From Algibacter miyuki (GTDB lineage Bacteria; Bacteroidota; Bacteroidia; Flavobacteriales; Flavobacteriaceae): 64,000 nt of DNA. Where the stretch lies: positions 812,501-876,500 of the forward strand of contig NZ_JAUFQP010000013.1 in the NCBI RefSeq assembly GCF_030409805.1, given 5' to 3'. Positions within the stretch are counted from its first letter, which is position 1. The number at the start of each line of letters is the position of its first letter. A program made the position numbers and the translations under genes. The notes under the pieces were generated by a model that was not told the DNA's origin, searched no databases, and was given only the letters and a program-made list of their open reading frames with translations. Positions 52,390 to 60,419 of the stretch are shown piece by piece.

Positions 52390-53931
52390 TTAACCTATTA
52401 GTGTTAATTCTCCTGAATCATCAATTTTATATTCAAAATAAAACCATTTTTTCAGTTTTGATTTTTCTTCAATTTTGAAAGCTGTTATCAAACGTTCTCC
52501 ATCTGTTTTTAGATAGATGGCGCCGTAAACGGATACATTCGTTTTAGCTAATTTGGTAATGGTTTCATCAATTAAAGCATTGAGTTTTTCTGATGGGGTT
52601 TTGACTAATTTAGCAATATTCTTTTTTAAAGTTGCCACTAAATTTTGGTCTTCATGTTCTCTGGTAGAACGCTGTAATTCTGTTGAGAGTAAAACGGGCG
52701 ATTCTCCTCTGCCGTATTTTCCTAGCCGTCCTAATAAGTCAGGTCTGGGGTGTACATGTCCTTCTTCATCTCCAGATGAAATTACAAAGCAGGCAGGATT
52801 TACGGCCTCCATAAACTCGTTGGTTACATCAGAAGCGCCGTGGTGGCAAACCTTCATCACTTCAGCATTAAACCAGTTTTTTGCTTCATCAATCATATTT
52901 TTTGAAGCTTCGGAACCGTATTTTGGAAACGATTTTCGCTGTGTGTAATGTTTTAGAAGAAATTTTTCGGCAGGTTTGTTTAAATCTCCACCAAATAGCA
53001 CTTTAAATTTTCCGTAATGCAATCTTAAAATGATGGAATGTCCATTTTTTGTTTTTCCGTAGCTACTTATTTTTTCTAAACGTAGATTACCTTGATTGTC
53101 GCTGTTGGTTACGGGGCCTAAAACTTCAATGCTGTAATTTTTTCCATCGGAGGGGGCAAAACCAGGCATATATTTTCTGCCATTTTCATGAGTGCTTTGG
53201 CTAGCATCCGTAGATAACATTTTAAAGTTTTTTATTTTCGGATTGCTAAGTGCGGCATGCATAATTTTTGGAAAAACAAAACGACCAAAAGTACTTTCGT
53301 CAGTAAAATGCTTTTTGATTTCAGTGTCGTCAATTGCTAAATTTTCAATATAACTTATGTTCGTTTCAGGGTCTTTCTTTAAACCGCCAACTTTAGCGAA
53401 GGTTCCGCTAACCGGGCGTTCAACTAGTCCGTTTTGGTAAATGGTGTTAAAACCAATTTTTTTGTTTTCAAAAATGGATTTAAAACCGTAATAATGGTCT
53501 TTATCTGGATGTGTAATTATGGCAGCTTCAAACTGAAACCCTCTATGTGCAAAACGGCCTTCGAGAAAAGTTTTCATGTTTTCGCCTTCTCCAGCATCAA
53601 TCACCATAATACGTTCTTCTTCATTACGTTCTGGAGATATTAAAACAGCGCCATCGCCTTGACCAACATCTACAAAAATAATTTCTAAAGGTCGCGTGTT
53701 CGAGGTGTCAGATTCCTTTATATATAGTGTTTTTTCATTAGGTGTGTTTATTGCCCATTTTACGGCTAACCAACCGGCTCCAAGCGTGCTGGTATCTTGG
53801 TTTTCGTCTATGGAAAGCCAATCGCCCCATAATACCTCACGCTCCGATTTAAACTTTTTGTCGTTGGTATTATAAGTGTGTAAAAATATTTTTTTGTGAT
53901 CTTTAGATAATCCAACAAATTTATGAGCCAT
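52390..53931 (-). CDS. Soluble ComEC-like metallo-beta-lactamase-fold protein
   Basis: 513 residues, no signal peptide and no membrane spans. An N-terminal domain of about 80 residues (unknown) precedes a metallo-beta-lactamase domain like the C-terminal one of the DNA-uptake protein ComEC: FVDVGQGDG at 87-94, metal motif HPDKDH at 141-146, LFGGDLNKPAEKFL near 315, VCHHGASD near 360, and a final CFVISSGDEEGHVHPRP. All the metal ligands seem present, so it is probably an active hydrolase; in ComEC-type proteins the likely substrate is nucleic acid. A further 100 C-terminal residues are unassigned. No partner gene stands nearby. Confidence 0.8.
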   Translation of the reverse strand: MAHKFVGLSKDHKKIFLHTYNTNDKKFKSEREVLWGDWLSIDENQDTSTLGAGWLAVKWAINTPNEKTLYIKESDTSNTRPLEIIFVDVGQGDGAVLISPERNEEERIMVIDAGEGENMKTFLEGRFAHRGFQFEAAIITHPDKDHYYGFKSIFENKKIGFNTIYQNGLVERPVSGTFAKVGGLKKDPETNISYIENLAIDDTEIKKHFTDESTFGRFVFPKIMHAALSNPKIKNFKMLSTDASQSTHENGRKYMPGFAPSDGKNYSIEVLGPVTNSDNQGNLRLEKISSYGKTKNGHSIILRLHYGKFKVLFGGDLNKPAEKFLLKHYTQRKSFPKYGSEASKNMIDEAKNWFNAEVMKVCHHGASDVTNEFMEAVNPACFVISSGDEEGHVHPRPDLLGRLGKYGRGESPVLLSTELQRSTREHEDQNLVATLKKNIAKLVKTPSEKLNALIDETITKLAKTNVSVYGAIYLKTDGERLITAFKIEEKSKLKKWFYFEYKIDDSGELTLIG

Positions 53932-54100
53932 GATAAATCGATTTAATTAAAATATGAGCCAATAATTATCGAAACGGTTAAGGCTTATTTCTAATTTGAA
54001 ATAAATTGAGCGCAAAACTGTTGAAAAACACGCTTTTAAATTTGAATGCCGTTGTTTAGGAAGAATTAAATTTACAAAATTTAATTGAAATTAATGAGGT

Positions 54101-54817
54101 TTATTTTGAAGTTTTTAAGTGGTCTATTTCTATTCCTAAAACCATAAGCTTATGGAAACTTGGCAATAAAGCGCCTGTTTCGGTTGTTTTCCAGTCGCTC
54201 CAAGACGCTTCTAAACCGTCGATGGGTAGAATGGAAGTCCACATTTTAAAGGCTTTTGGTTTGTTGTTTTCATCGAGCAACCATAAATAAGAATCTCCAG
54301 GTGTAGAGCCTCCCGATTTGTAGGTAATTAAAAGTCCCGATTGGTTGTTTGGTAGTGCTACCAATCGACGTTCTGTGCCTGTATCAAAAACTTTATAAGG
54401 CGCTACGAGCCAAAAAGAATCGTTATTGAAATAAGAGCGTGCTGTTGCTTTGAGTTCTTCGGAAATGTCTTTGTCTACACTAAAACCATGCACAAAGGCT
54501 TTGCTTAAATTATGGTTGTTTAGGTCGAGTATAACTTTGTTGTCTTTCCAAAATACGGTGCATTTATTGTTTAGTTTGTCCCATTGGTAGTGGTGTCTTT
54601 TCTTGAACGTCCATTCGATGTAATTTGTGCTTTTATAGGCTTCATAATCTAATGCTTGTAGCATGTTCTTTGCTAAAGCATCAGCGGCTTCGCCTTGTTG
54701 TCCTGTTGGTAAATCTTCATTGTATTTAAAATACAGAAAACCAAAGAGTAAAATGCTAGGTAGTGTGAAAAATACGATAACACCAGAAACGATTTTTATT
54801 ATTTTTTTTGCTTTCAA
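54101..54817 (-). CDS. Membrane-anchored protein of unknown function
   Basis: 238 residues. One N-terminal membrane span (IVSGVIVFFTLPSILLFGFL, about 9-28) and a mostly beta globular domain outside (TNYIEWTFKKRHHYQW, DSFWLVAPYKVFDTG, LLITYKSGGSTPGDSYLWLLDE). It recalls outer-membrane-lipid or lipoprotein-carrier-like proteins in composition but no known family motif is visible. No sequence sign of an enzyme. Same strand as gamma-glutamyltransferase, 64 bases away, so possibly co-transcribed. Confidence 0.65.
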   Translation of the reverse strand: MKAKKIIKIVSGVIVFFTLPSILLFGFLYFKYNEDLPTGQQGEAADALAKNMLQALDYEAYKSTNYIEWTFKKRHHYQWDKLNNKCTVFWKDNKVILDLNNHNLSKAFVHGFSVDKDISEELKATARSYFNNDSFWLVAPYKVFDTGTERRLVALPNNQSGLLITYKSGGSTPGDSYLWLLDENNKPKAFKMWTSILPIDGLEASWSDWKTTETGALLPSFHKLMVLGIEIDHLKTSK

Positions 54818-54881
54818 AAGGATATAATATTTTGGTTTTCTTATAACGGGGTTTTGTTACATCTTATTGGATGTTGTTGTT

Positions 54882-56582
54882 TTAAAAGCCAACCGCTGTA
54901 TCATCTCCACGATAATCGGCGCCGCCTTCTAAGGTTTTGTTTTCTAAAACAAGAATACCATCAACTTTACCAATGACGGGTGCGTCTTTTTCATTTATAG
55001 TGTAGCCTAATTTTTCCAAATTAGCAATTATTGATTTGTCAAAAGAATTAGGTTCCATTCTAATATCGTCTGGCAACCATTGATGGTGGAAACGTGGTGC
55101 ATTTACAGCTTCTTGCATAGTCATGTTAAACTCATGCACGTTTAATATAGTTTGTAAAACGGAAGTTATAATGGTAGAGCCTCCAGGGGTGCCAACGGAC
55201 ATAAATAATTCGCCGTTTTTTTCAACAATAGTAGGCGTCATAGAGCTTAACATGCGTTTTTGTGGAGCAATACTGTTGGCTTCGGCACCAATAAGGCCGA
55301 ACATATTAGGGACTCCCGGTTTACTGCTGAAATCGTCCATTTCATTGTTTAGAAAAAAGCCAAGTTCCGAGCAATATAGTTTTGAGCCATAGGCGCCATT
55401 TAAGGTTGTTGTTGCTGAAATAGCATTGCCAAATTGATCAATTATAGAATAATGCGTTGTTTCGACACTTTCAATAATAGAGATGTTTCCATGTGAAATA
55501 TCCTTTGAAGATGTTGCTTTTTCAAAAGAAAAATCATTCATTCTTCCTCCTAGGTAGCTTTCATTTATTAATGTTTCTACCGGGATTTTTACAAAATCAG
55601 GATCACCTAAATAAAAGGATCTATCGGCATAAGCACGGCGTTCTGCTTCAGTAATAATTTGAATGGTTTTTAAGGAATTGTGTCCGTATTCATCTAGATG
55701 AAAAGGTTCAATCATTTTCATAATTTGAGCTAAACAAACACCGCCGCTTGATGGTGGCGACATGGAAATTATTTTTAAATCGTCGTAAGTAAAGCTAATA
55801 GGTGTACGCCATTGTGCTTCGTAACTCGCCAAATCTTCTTCAGTAATAATACCGCCATTTTCTTGAATAAAATGGGCTAATATTTTTGCTGTTTCTCCTT
55901 TGTAAAAACCATCTTTTCCATCTTTTAAAATACGTTCTAAAGTTACGGCAAGGTTGGGGTATTTAATGCTGTCTTTGGCTTTCCAAGCTTTATCAAAAAG
56001 GATAGAATCCTTATTTGCTTTTTTGAAAAGAGGTTGGTAGTGTTTAATCCGTTTTTCTTGTTTTTCGGTAACAATAACGCCTTTTTTTGCGAGGGCAATA
56101 ACAGGGTTAAGAATGTCTGCAATAGGAAGTTTTCCTAGTTTTTCATGAACAGCAAACACACCCGCTACCGTTCCAGGAACACCAACAGCCATGGCGCCAA
56201 GGGTGCTTTTCTCGGGGATAACCTCGCCAGCTTCATCCAAAAACATGTTTTTCGTGGCTGCCATAGGGGCTTTTTCTCGATAATCTATAGCGCCAGTTTC
56301 TCCATTTGCTTTACGATACACCATAAAACCACCACCACCAAGATTTCCGGCATATGGGTATGCAACGGCTAAAGCGAGTTCGGTTGCTGCCATAGCATCA
56401 AAAGCATTACCGCCTTTTTTTAGAATATCGTTTCCTATTTTCGAGGCTTCAATACGCGCTGAAACTACCATGGCATTTTCAGTGATTAAACCTGTTTTTT
56501 GTGATTTTTCAGGAATTTTAACTGTTTTTTTACAAGCAGTAAAAATAGCAAGGAAGCAGCAGAGGGATAAGAGGTTTTTCAT
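54882..56582 (-). CDS. ggt: Gamma-glutamyltransferase (glutathione hydrolase), lipoprotein
   Basis: 566 residues with a lipoprotein signal (FTACKK). It cleaves gamma-glutamyl bonds of glutathione and related peptides after self-cleavage into two chains. Seen: AMVVSARIEASKIGNDIL near 37, GNLGGGGFMVYR near 80, the self-processing site before Thr in VETTHYSIIDQFGNAIS near 373 (first residue of the small chain), LNNEMDDFS near 408, and MLSSMTPTIV ... GTPGGSTI near 460. Full length, all key residues present. It lies at 4 bases from the next gene upstream, an AcpH-like gene, in the same direction. Confidence 0.93.
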   Translation of the reverse strand: MKNLLSLCCFLAIFTACKKTVKIPEKSQKTGLITENAMVVSARIEASKIGNDILKKGGNAFDAMAATELALAVAYPYAGNLGGGGFMVYRKANGETGAIDYREKAPMAATKNMFLDEAGEVIPEKSTLGAMAVGVPGTVAGVFAVHEKLGKLPIADILNPVIALAKKGVIVTEKQEKRIKHYQPLFKKANKDSILFDKAWKAKDSIKYPNLAVTLERILKDGKDGFYKGETAKILAHFIQENGGIITEEDLASYEAQWRTPISFTYDDLKIISMSPPSSGGVCLAQIMKMIEPFHLDEYGHNSLKTIQIITEAERRAYADRSFYLGDPDFVKIPVETLINESYLGGRMNDFSFEKATSSKDISHGNISIIESVETTHYSIIDQFGNAISATTTLNGAYGSKLYCSELGFFLNNEMDDFSSKPGVPNMFGLIGAEANSIAPQKRMLSSMTPTIVEKNGELFMSVGTPGGSTIITSVLQTILNVHEFNMTMQEAVNAPRFHHQWLPDDIRMEPNSFDKSIIANLEKLGYTINEKDAPVIGKVDGILVLENKTLEGGADYRGDDTAVGF

Positions 56583-56585
56583 AAA

Positions 56586-57191
56586 TTAATCTTGATTTAA
56601 TTTTAGAGTTATTTCATTTAACATTTCTTTTGAAAAAGCGATTAGTTCATCAAAAAAGGAAGAAAATTCAGCTTCAAATTCTTTATAGAAAATTTCAAGT
56701 TCGTTTACAGCTTCGTTCATGCCTGATCTGTTTTTTGTACGTCGGTTCATGCCATCTAAAACACGCGAAATTCCGTCAATAGAAGCATAACTTAACAACC
56801 AATTATCACTCATCATATATGGCATCATTTTCTGAATTCGTGACGGAAGTACATTATAATGTTCTTCTAAAGAATCGTAAAATGTATCAACATATTCAGC
56901 TAAAGGAACATCGGAATATCGGCTCCAATTCTTCGCCAAAAAGTGATCGTAAAGAATGTCGACAATCACACCCGAATAATGTCCGTATTTTTCGTGAAGC
57001 CTTTTTGTGCTAAGTCTTACGGTTTTGTGGGCATCGGTGTAAGTGTCTATGTTTCGGTGTAATAAAATACCAATTTGTATGTTTTTATCAAATTTCTTGT
57101 AATCTTTACCTTTAATACCATCGGCAATAAAATTTCCAACGGTAACTAAATCGTTGTGACCAGAGAGATAAATGTGTGCTAAATAGTTCAT
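56586..57191 (-). CDS. AcpH-like phosphodiesterase (DUF479 family)
   Basis: 201 residues. In E. coli AcpH removes phosphopantetheine from acyl carrier protein. Seen: the N-terminal MNYLAHIYLSGHN, NFIADGIKG near 22, ILLHRNIDTYTDAH near 45, and VIVDILYDHFLAKNW near 75, the His/Asp pattern of this HD-like family. Length is normal. Start lies back to back with glmM, 64 bases apart, so the two genes share a divergent promoter region. Confidence 0.85.
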   Translation of the reverse strand: MNYLAHIYLSGHNDLVTVGNFIADGIKGKDYKKFDKNIQIGILLHRNIDTYTDAHKTVRLSTKRLHEKYGHYSGVIVDILYDHFLAKNWSRYSDVPLAEYVDTFYDSLEEHYNVLPSRIQKMMPYMMSDNWLLSYASIDGISRVLDGMNRRTKNRSGMNEAVNELEIFYKEFEAEFSSFFDELIAFSKEMLNEITLKLNQD

Positions 57192-57224
57192 TGGGGAAAT
57201 TTACGAATTCCGAATATGAAATAC

Positions 57225-57232
57225 TATATTTG
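57225..57232 (+). promoter_or_regulatory. -7 promoter element of glmM
   Basis: TATATTTG matches TAnnTTTG, 24 bases before the glmM start codon at 57256. A TTTA at 57200-57203 is at suitable distance for a weak -33 element. Confidence 0.6.
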
Positions 57233-57255
57233 TGCTTTAATTTTTAAACTAGACT

Positions 57256-58644
57256 ATGACATTAATAAAATCAATTTCAGGAATTAGAGGCACCATTGGA
57301 GGGAAAGTAGGGGACAACCTTACTCCTATAGATGCTGTTAAATTTGCATCGGCTTATGGTGTTTGGTTAAAGCAGAACCGTGTTAAAGAAAATTATAAAG
57401 TGGTTGTAGGTCGCGATGCTCGTATTTCGGGTAAAATGATGCAGAATTTAGTAATGAATACCCTTATTGGTTTAGGTATTGATGTTGTGGACGTAGGTTT
57501 ATCGACCACGCCAACGGTTGAAATTGCAGTGCCGTTAGAACATGCTGATGGCGGAATAATTTTAACAGCAAGCCACAACCCAAAACAGTGGAATGCATTA
57601 AAATTATTAGATGAAAAAGGTGAGTTTCTAGATGCTGTTGAAGGTGAAAAAATATTAAATATCGCTGAAAGTGATGCTATGAGCTTTGCAGAAGTAGATG
57701 ATTTAGGGAAAATTACTAAGCATAAATCATATATTGATTTACATATTATAGAGGTACTCGATTTAGAGTTAGTAACTGTAACGGCTATTGAAGAAGCGAA
57801 TTTAAAAGTGGTTGTTGATGGTGTTAATTCTACCGGAGGTATTGCTATTCCGTTACTTTTAGAACGTTTAGGGGTAGAAGTGGTGAAGTTATACTGCGAA
57901 CCAAACGGCGAATTTCCACATAATCCAGAACCTTTAAAGGAACACTTAACTGATTTGTCGGAAGCTGTTAAAAAACATAATGCCGATTTCGGAATTGTAG
58001 TTGATCCAGATGTAGATCGTTTAGCTTTTATGGACGAAAACGGAAACATGTTTGGCGAAGAATATACGCTTGTAGCTTGTGCCGATTATGTATTGAGTAA
58101 AACTCCAGGAAATACGGTGAGTAATATGAGTTCTACACGTGCCTTGCGCGATGTTACCGAAAAACATGGTGGTACTTACGAGGCTAGCGCTGTTGGCGAG
58201 GTAAATGTTGTAAAACTAATGAAAAAGAACAAAGTGGTTATTGGAGGAGAAGGTAATGGTGGTATTATTTACCCAGACTCTCATTACGGTCGTGATGCTC
58301 TTGTTGGTGTGGCATTATTTTTAAGTTTATTGGCTGAAAAACAAATGAAAGTGAGTGAGCTTAGAGCAACGTATCCAGATTATTTTATGAGTAAAAAGAA
58401 AATACAATTAACCCCAGGTTTGGATGTTGACGGTATTTTAAAGGAAATTGAAACACGTTACCAAAACGAGCAATTAACAACTATAGATGGTGTGAAAATT
58501 GATTTTTCTGAAAGTTGGGCGCATTTGCGTAAAAGTAATACAGAACCCATTATTAGAATCTATACCGAAGCAAAATCGCAATTAGAAGCCGATACATTAG
58601 CTGATAAATTTATCGCTGAAATTGGAGCAATTGCTAATCTCTAG
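57256..58644 (+). CDS. glmM: Phosphoglucosamine mutase
   Basis: 462 residues of the alpha-D-phosphohexomutase family, converting glucosamine-6-phosphate to glucosamine-1-phosphate for UDP-GlcNAc, the precursor of peptidoglycan and lipid A. Seen: SGIRGTIGG near the N-terminus, the active-site phospho-Ser loop TASHNPKQWN (Ser about 106), metal-binding DPDVDRLAF near 252, sugar-binding GEGNGGI near 335, and the phosphate loop RKSNTEPIIRIY near 430. The family also includes phosphomannomutases, and the sugar assignment is by resemblance. Confidence 0.88.
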   Translation: MTLIKSISGIRGTIGGKVGDNLTPIDAVKFASAYGVWLKQNRVKENYKVVVGRDARISGKMMQNLVMNTLIGLGIDVVDVGLSTTPTVEIAVPLEHADGGIILTASHNPKQWNALKLLDEKGEFLDAVEGEKILNIAESDAMSFAEVDDLGKITKHKSYIDLHIIEVLDLELVTVTAIEEANLKVVVDGVNSTGGIAIPLLLERLGVEVVKLYCEPNGEFPHNPEPLKEHLTDLSEAVKKHNADFGIVVDPDVDRLAFMDENGNMFGEEYTLVACADYVLSKTPGNTVSNMSSTRALRDVTEKHGGTYEASAVGEVNVVKLMKKNKVVIGGEGNGGIIYPDSHYGRDALVGVALFLSLLAEKQMKVSELRATYPDYFMSKKKIQLTPGLDVDGILKEIETRYQNEQLTTIDGVKIDFSESWAHLRKSNTEPIIRIYTEAKSQLEADTLADKFIAEIGAIANL

Positions 58645-58656
58645 ACAAGTATAAAA

Positions 58657-59547
58657 TTATAAAAACGCTTCAGGTACTTTATCACTATGTTTCCAACGTT
58701 TGTGAGTCCATAAGTAAAACTCTGGCGCCTCATAAATTTGTTCCTCAACACGTTTTAAAGCAGCATCAGTGATTTCGTAATTTTTATATTCTTTAGGGTT
58801 TTTTATAACATCATAAAACGTGGCTTCATAATAGCCACGTTTTATTTTTTTTACCTTTAAAAACATTGTTGCCATGTCCAAACGCTTGGCTAAAGTTTCA
58901 GCCCCCACATGCACAGGCGCTTTTATTCCCATAAAATTTTGCCAATGAATCGCTTTTTCGGCTTTCGGAGATTGGTCGAAAACAAAACCATTAAAGGTTA
59001 GTTCGTTGTTTACTTTTGCTCTTAAAAGGGTGGGTACAGTTTCTTTAGTAGTAATTAAGTGGCTGTTATATTTAGCACGAATCCGTTTAATTAAAGCATC
59101 AAAATACTTGTTGCTTAGTTTTTTGTACACTGCATAGCCTTTATGGTTTACATGGGCTTGCAGGATAAAAATCCATTCCCAACTAGCATAATGGCCCATT
59201 AATAGAATAATACTTTTGTTTTCTTTTTCAAGTTTATGGACTTCTTCCACGTTAGTGAAAACATAACGCTGTTTCATTTCAGCCTCGGAGATACTAATCG
59301 ATTTAATAGCTTCTAAAATCATATCGCATAAATGATGATAGAATTTTTTCTGAATTAAAGTGATTTCTTGATCTGTTTTATTTGGAAAGGCAAGCTTTAA
59401 ATTATGGGTTACCACCTTTTTTCTGTAACCGATAATATGATAGATTATTATGTAAACTCCATCCGAAAGCACATAAAGTAATCTAAATGGCAATATAGAA
59501 ATTAACCATAAAAACGGATAAAGAATAATATAAGCTATTAATTGCAT
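58657..59547 (-). CDS. Lipid A acyltransferase (LpxL/HtrB family)
   Basis: 296 residues. It adds a secondary acyl chain to lipid A or its precursors at the inner membrane. Seen: an N-terminal hydrophobic segment (YIILYPFLWLISILPFRLLY), catalytic HYASWE (HxxxxE) near 120, and FDQSPK near 190. Ends in a soluble basic tail. It faces glmM tail to tail and shares an upstream region with the rhomboid gene; both glmM and this gene serve cell-envelope synthesis. Confidence 0.88.
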   Translation of the reverse strand: MQLIAYIILYPFLWLISILPFRLLYVLSDGVYIIIYHIIGYRKKVVTHNLKLAFPNKTDQEITLIQKKFYHHLCDMILEAIKSISISEAEMKQRYVFTNVEEVHKLEKENKSIILLMGHYASWEWIFILQAHVNHKGYAVYKKLSNKYFDALIKRIRAKYNSHLITTKETVPTLLRAKVNNELTFNGFVFDQSPKAEKAIHWQNFMGIKAPVHVGAETLAKRLDMATMFLKVKKIKRGYYEATFYDVIKNPKEYKNYEITDAALKRVEEQIYEAPEFYLWTHKRWKHSDKVPEAFL

Positions 59548-59557
59548 GAAATAATTT

Positions 59558-59573
59558 TAGATTTGCAAATATA
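59558..59573. promoter_or_regulatory. Abutting divergent -7 elements (lpxL-like and rhomboid)
   Basis: The sequence TAGATTTGCAAATATA contains TAGATTTG on the plus strand (59558-59565) and TATATTTG on the minus strand (59573-59566), back to back. Each matches TAnnTTTG. No strong -33 element was found for either. Transcripts would start about 59572 (plus) and 59559 (minus). Confidence 0.6.
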
Positions 59574-59604
59574 TGTTAATTCAATTTTAAACATTAATAC
59601 AAGT

Positions 59605-60255
59605 ATGGGAAAATTAGATTTAATAACCATTGTTATTATTGCCGCAAATGTCATTATATCTTATAAAGGATTTAATGATTATAGCTTTTTCGAAAAATAT
59701 AAATTTAATGTTGGTGGCGTGCAGCGTGGCGAGAAAATTAGGTTTTTTAGTGCTGGTTTCCTGCATGTCGATATGCAACATTTACTGTTTAATATGGTGT
59801 CTCTTTACTTTTTCTCATCTAGTGTGGTGAGTTATTTGGGCGTTGTAGGCTTTTTGGCGGTGTATATCGGGAGTCTTTTGGTGGGTAATTTATTATCCTT
59901 ATATTTTCATAAAAACGAATATCAATATAGTGCCGTTGGTGCCAGTGGTGCTGTAAGTGGTATTATTTATTCGGCAATTCTATTTCGTCCAGACATGAGT
60001 CTGTATTTGTTTATGATTCCTGTGCCTATTCCAGCGTATCTTTTCGGTATTGGGTATTTGTTATATTCTATTTATGGTATGAAAAACAAGGTTGGTAACA
60101 TTGGTCACGATGCGCATTTTGGAGGTGCTATTGGTGGTTATTTTATCACATTAATCTTGGCGCCGGGCATTCTGCAAACTAATTTGTTGATGGTTGTTTT
60201 ATTAGCATTACCCATTGTTTTATTATTTGTAATGAAGAAAATGGGCAAGATTTAA
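59605..60255 (+). CDS. Rhomboid-family intramembrane serine protease
   Basis: 216 residues from ATG 59605; the frame open from 59542 would overlap the divergent promoter and the neighbouring start. Rhomboids cut membrane proteins inside the bilayer. Seen: six hydrophobic spans, HLLFNMVSLYF in the second (His/Asn of the oxyanion site), the catalytic Ser in GASGAVSGI near 115, and the catalytic His in GHDAHFGGAIGG near 172. Substrate unknown. Confidence 0.9.
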   Translation: MGKLDLITIVIIAANVIISYKGFNDYSFFEKYKFNVGGVQRGEKIRFFSAGFLHVDMQHLLFNMVSLYFFSSSVVSYLGVVGFLAVYIGSLLVGNLLSLYFHKNEYQYSAVGASGAVSGIIYSAILFRPDMSLYLFMIPVPIPAYLFGIGYLLYSIYGMKNKVGNIGHDAHFGGAIGGYFITLILAPGILQTNLLMVVLLALPIVLLFVMKKMGKI

Positions 60256-60383
60256 TTCTAACCTGATAAATCATTAATGGCATAGCTATTGAATTTATAA
60301 TATAATTGAGCGTGATAATTTTATTTTAATTAATTGATTTTCAGCAGCTTAATATTTTGCGTAAATTGTTAAACTCAAAGATT

Positions 60384-60404
60384 AATCTGTTTTTATGACA
60401 GATT
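60384..60404. promoter_or_regulatory. Inverted repeat in the lon leader
   Basis: AATCTGT (60384-60390) and ACAGATT (60398-60404) are perfect 7-bp arms with a 7-base spacer, 15 bases before the lon start. It could be an operator or an RNA hairpin near the ribosome site. The rest of this 164-base gap shows no clear promoter. Confidence 0.45.
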
Positions 60405-60419
60405 GACTTAAATATATAT

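Noticed and set aside
59542..59604. Longer start of the rhomboid gene
   Set aside because: It overlaps the divergent promoter and the start of the acyltransferase gene; the span-containing protein starts at 59605.
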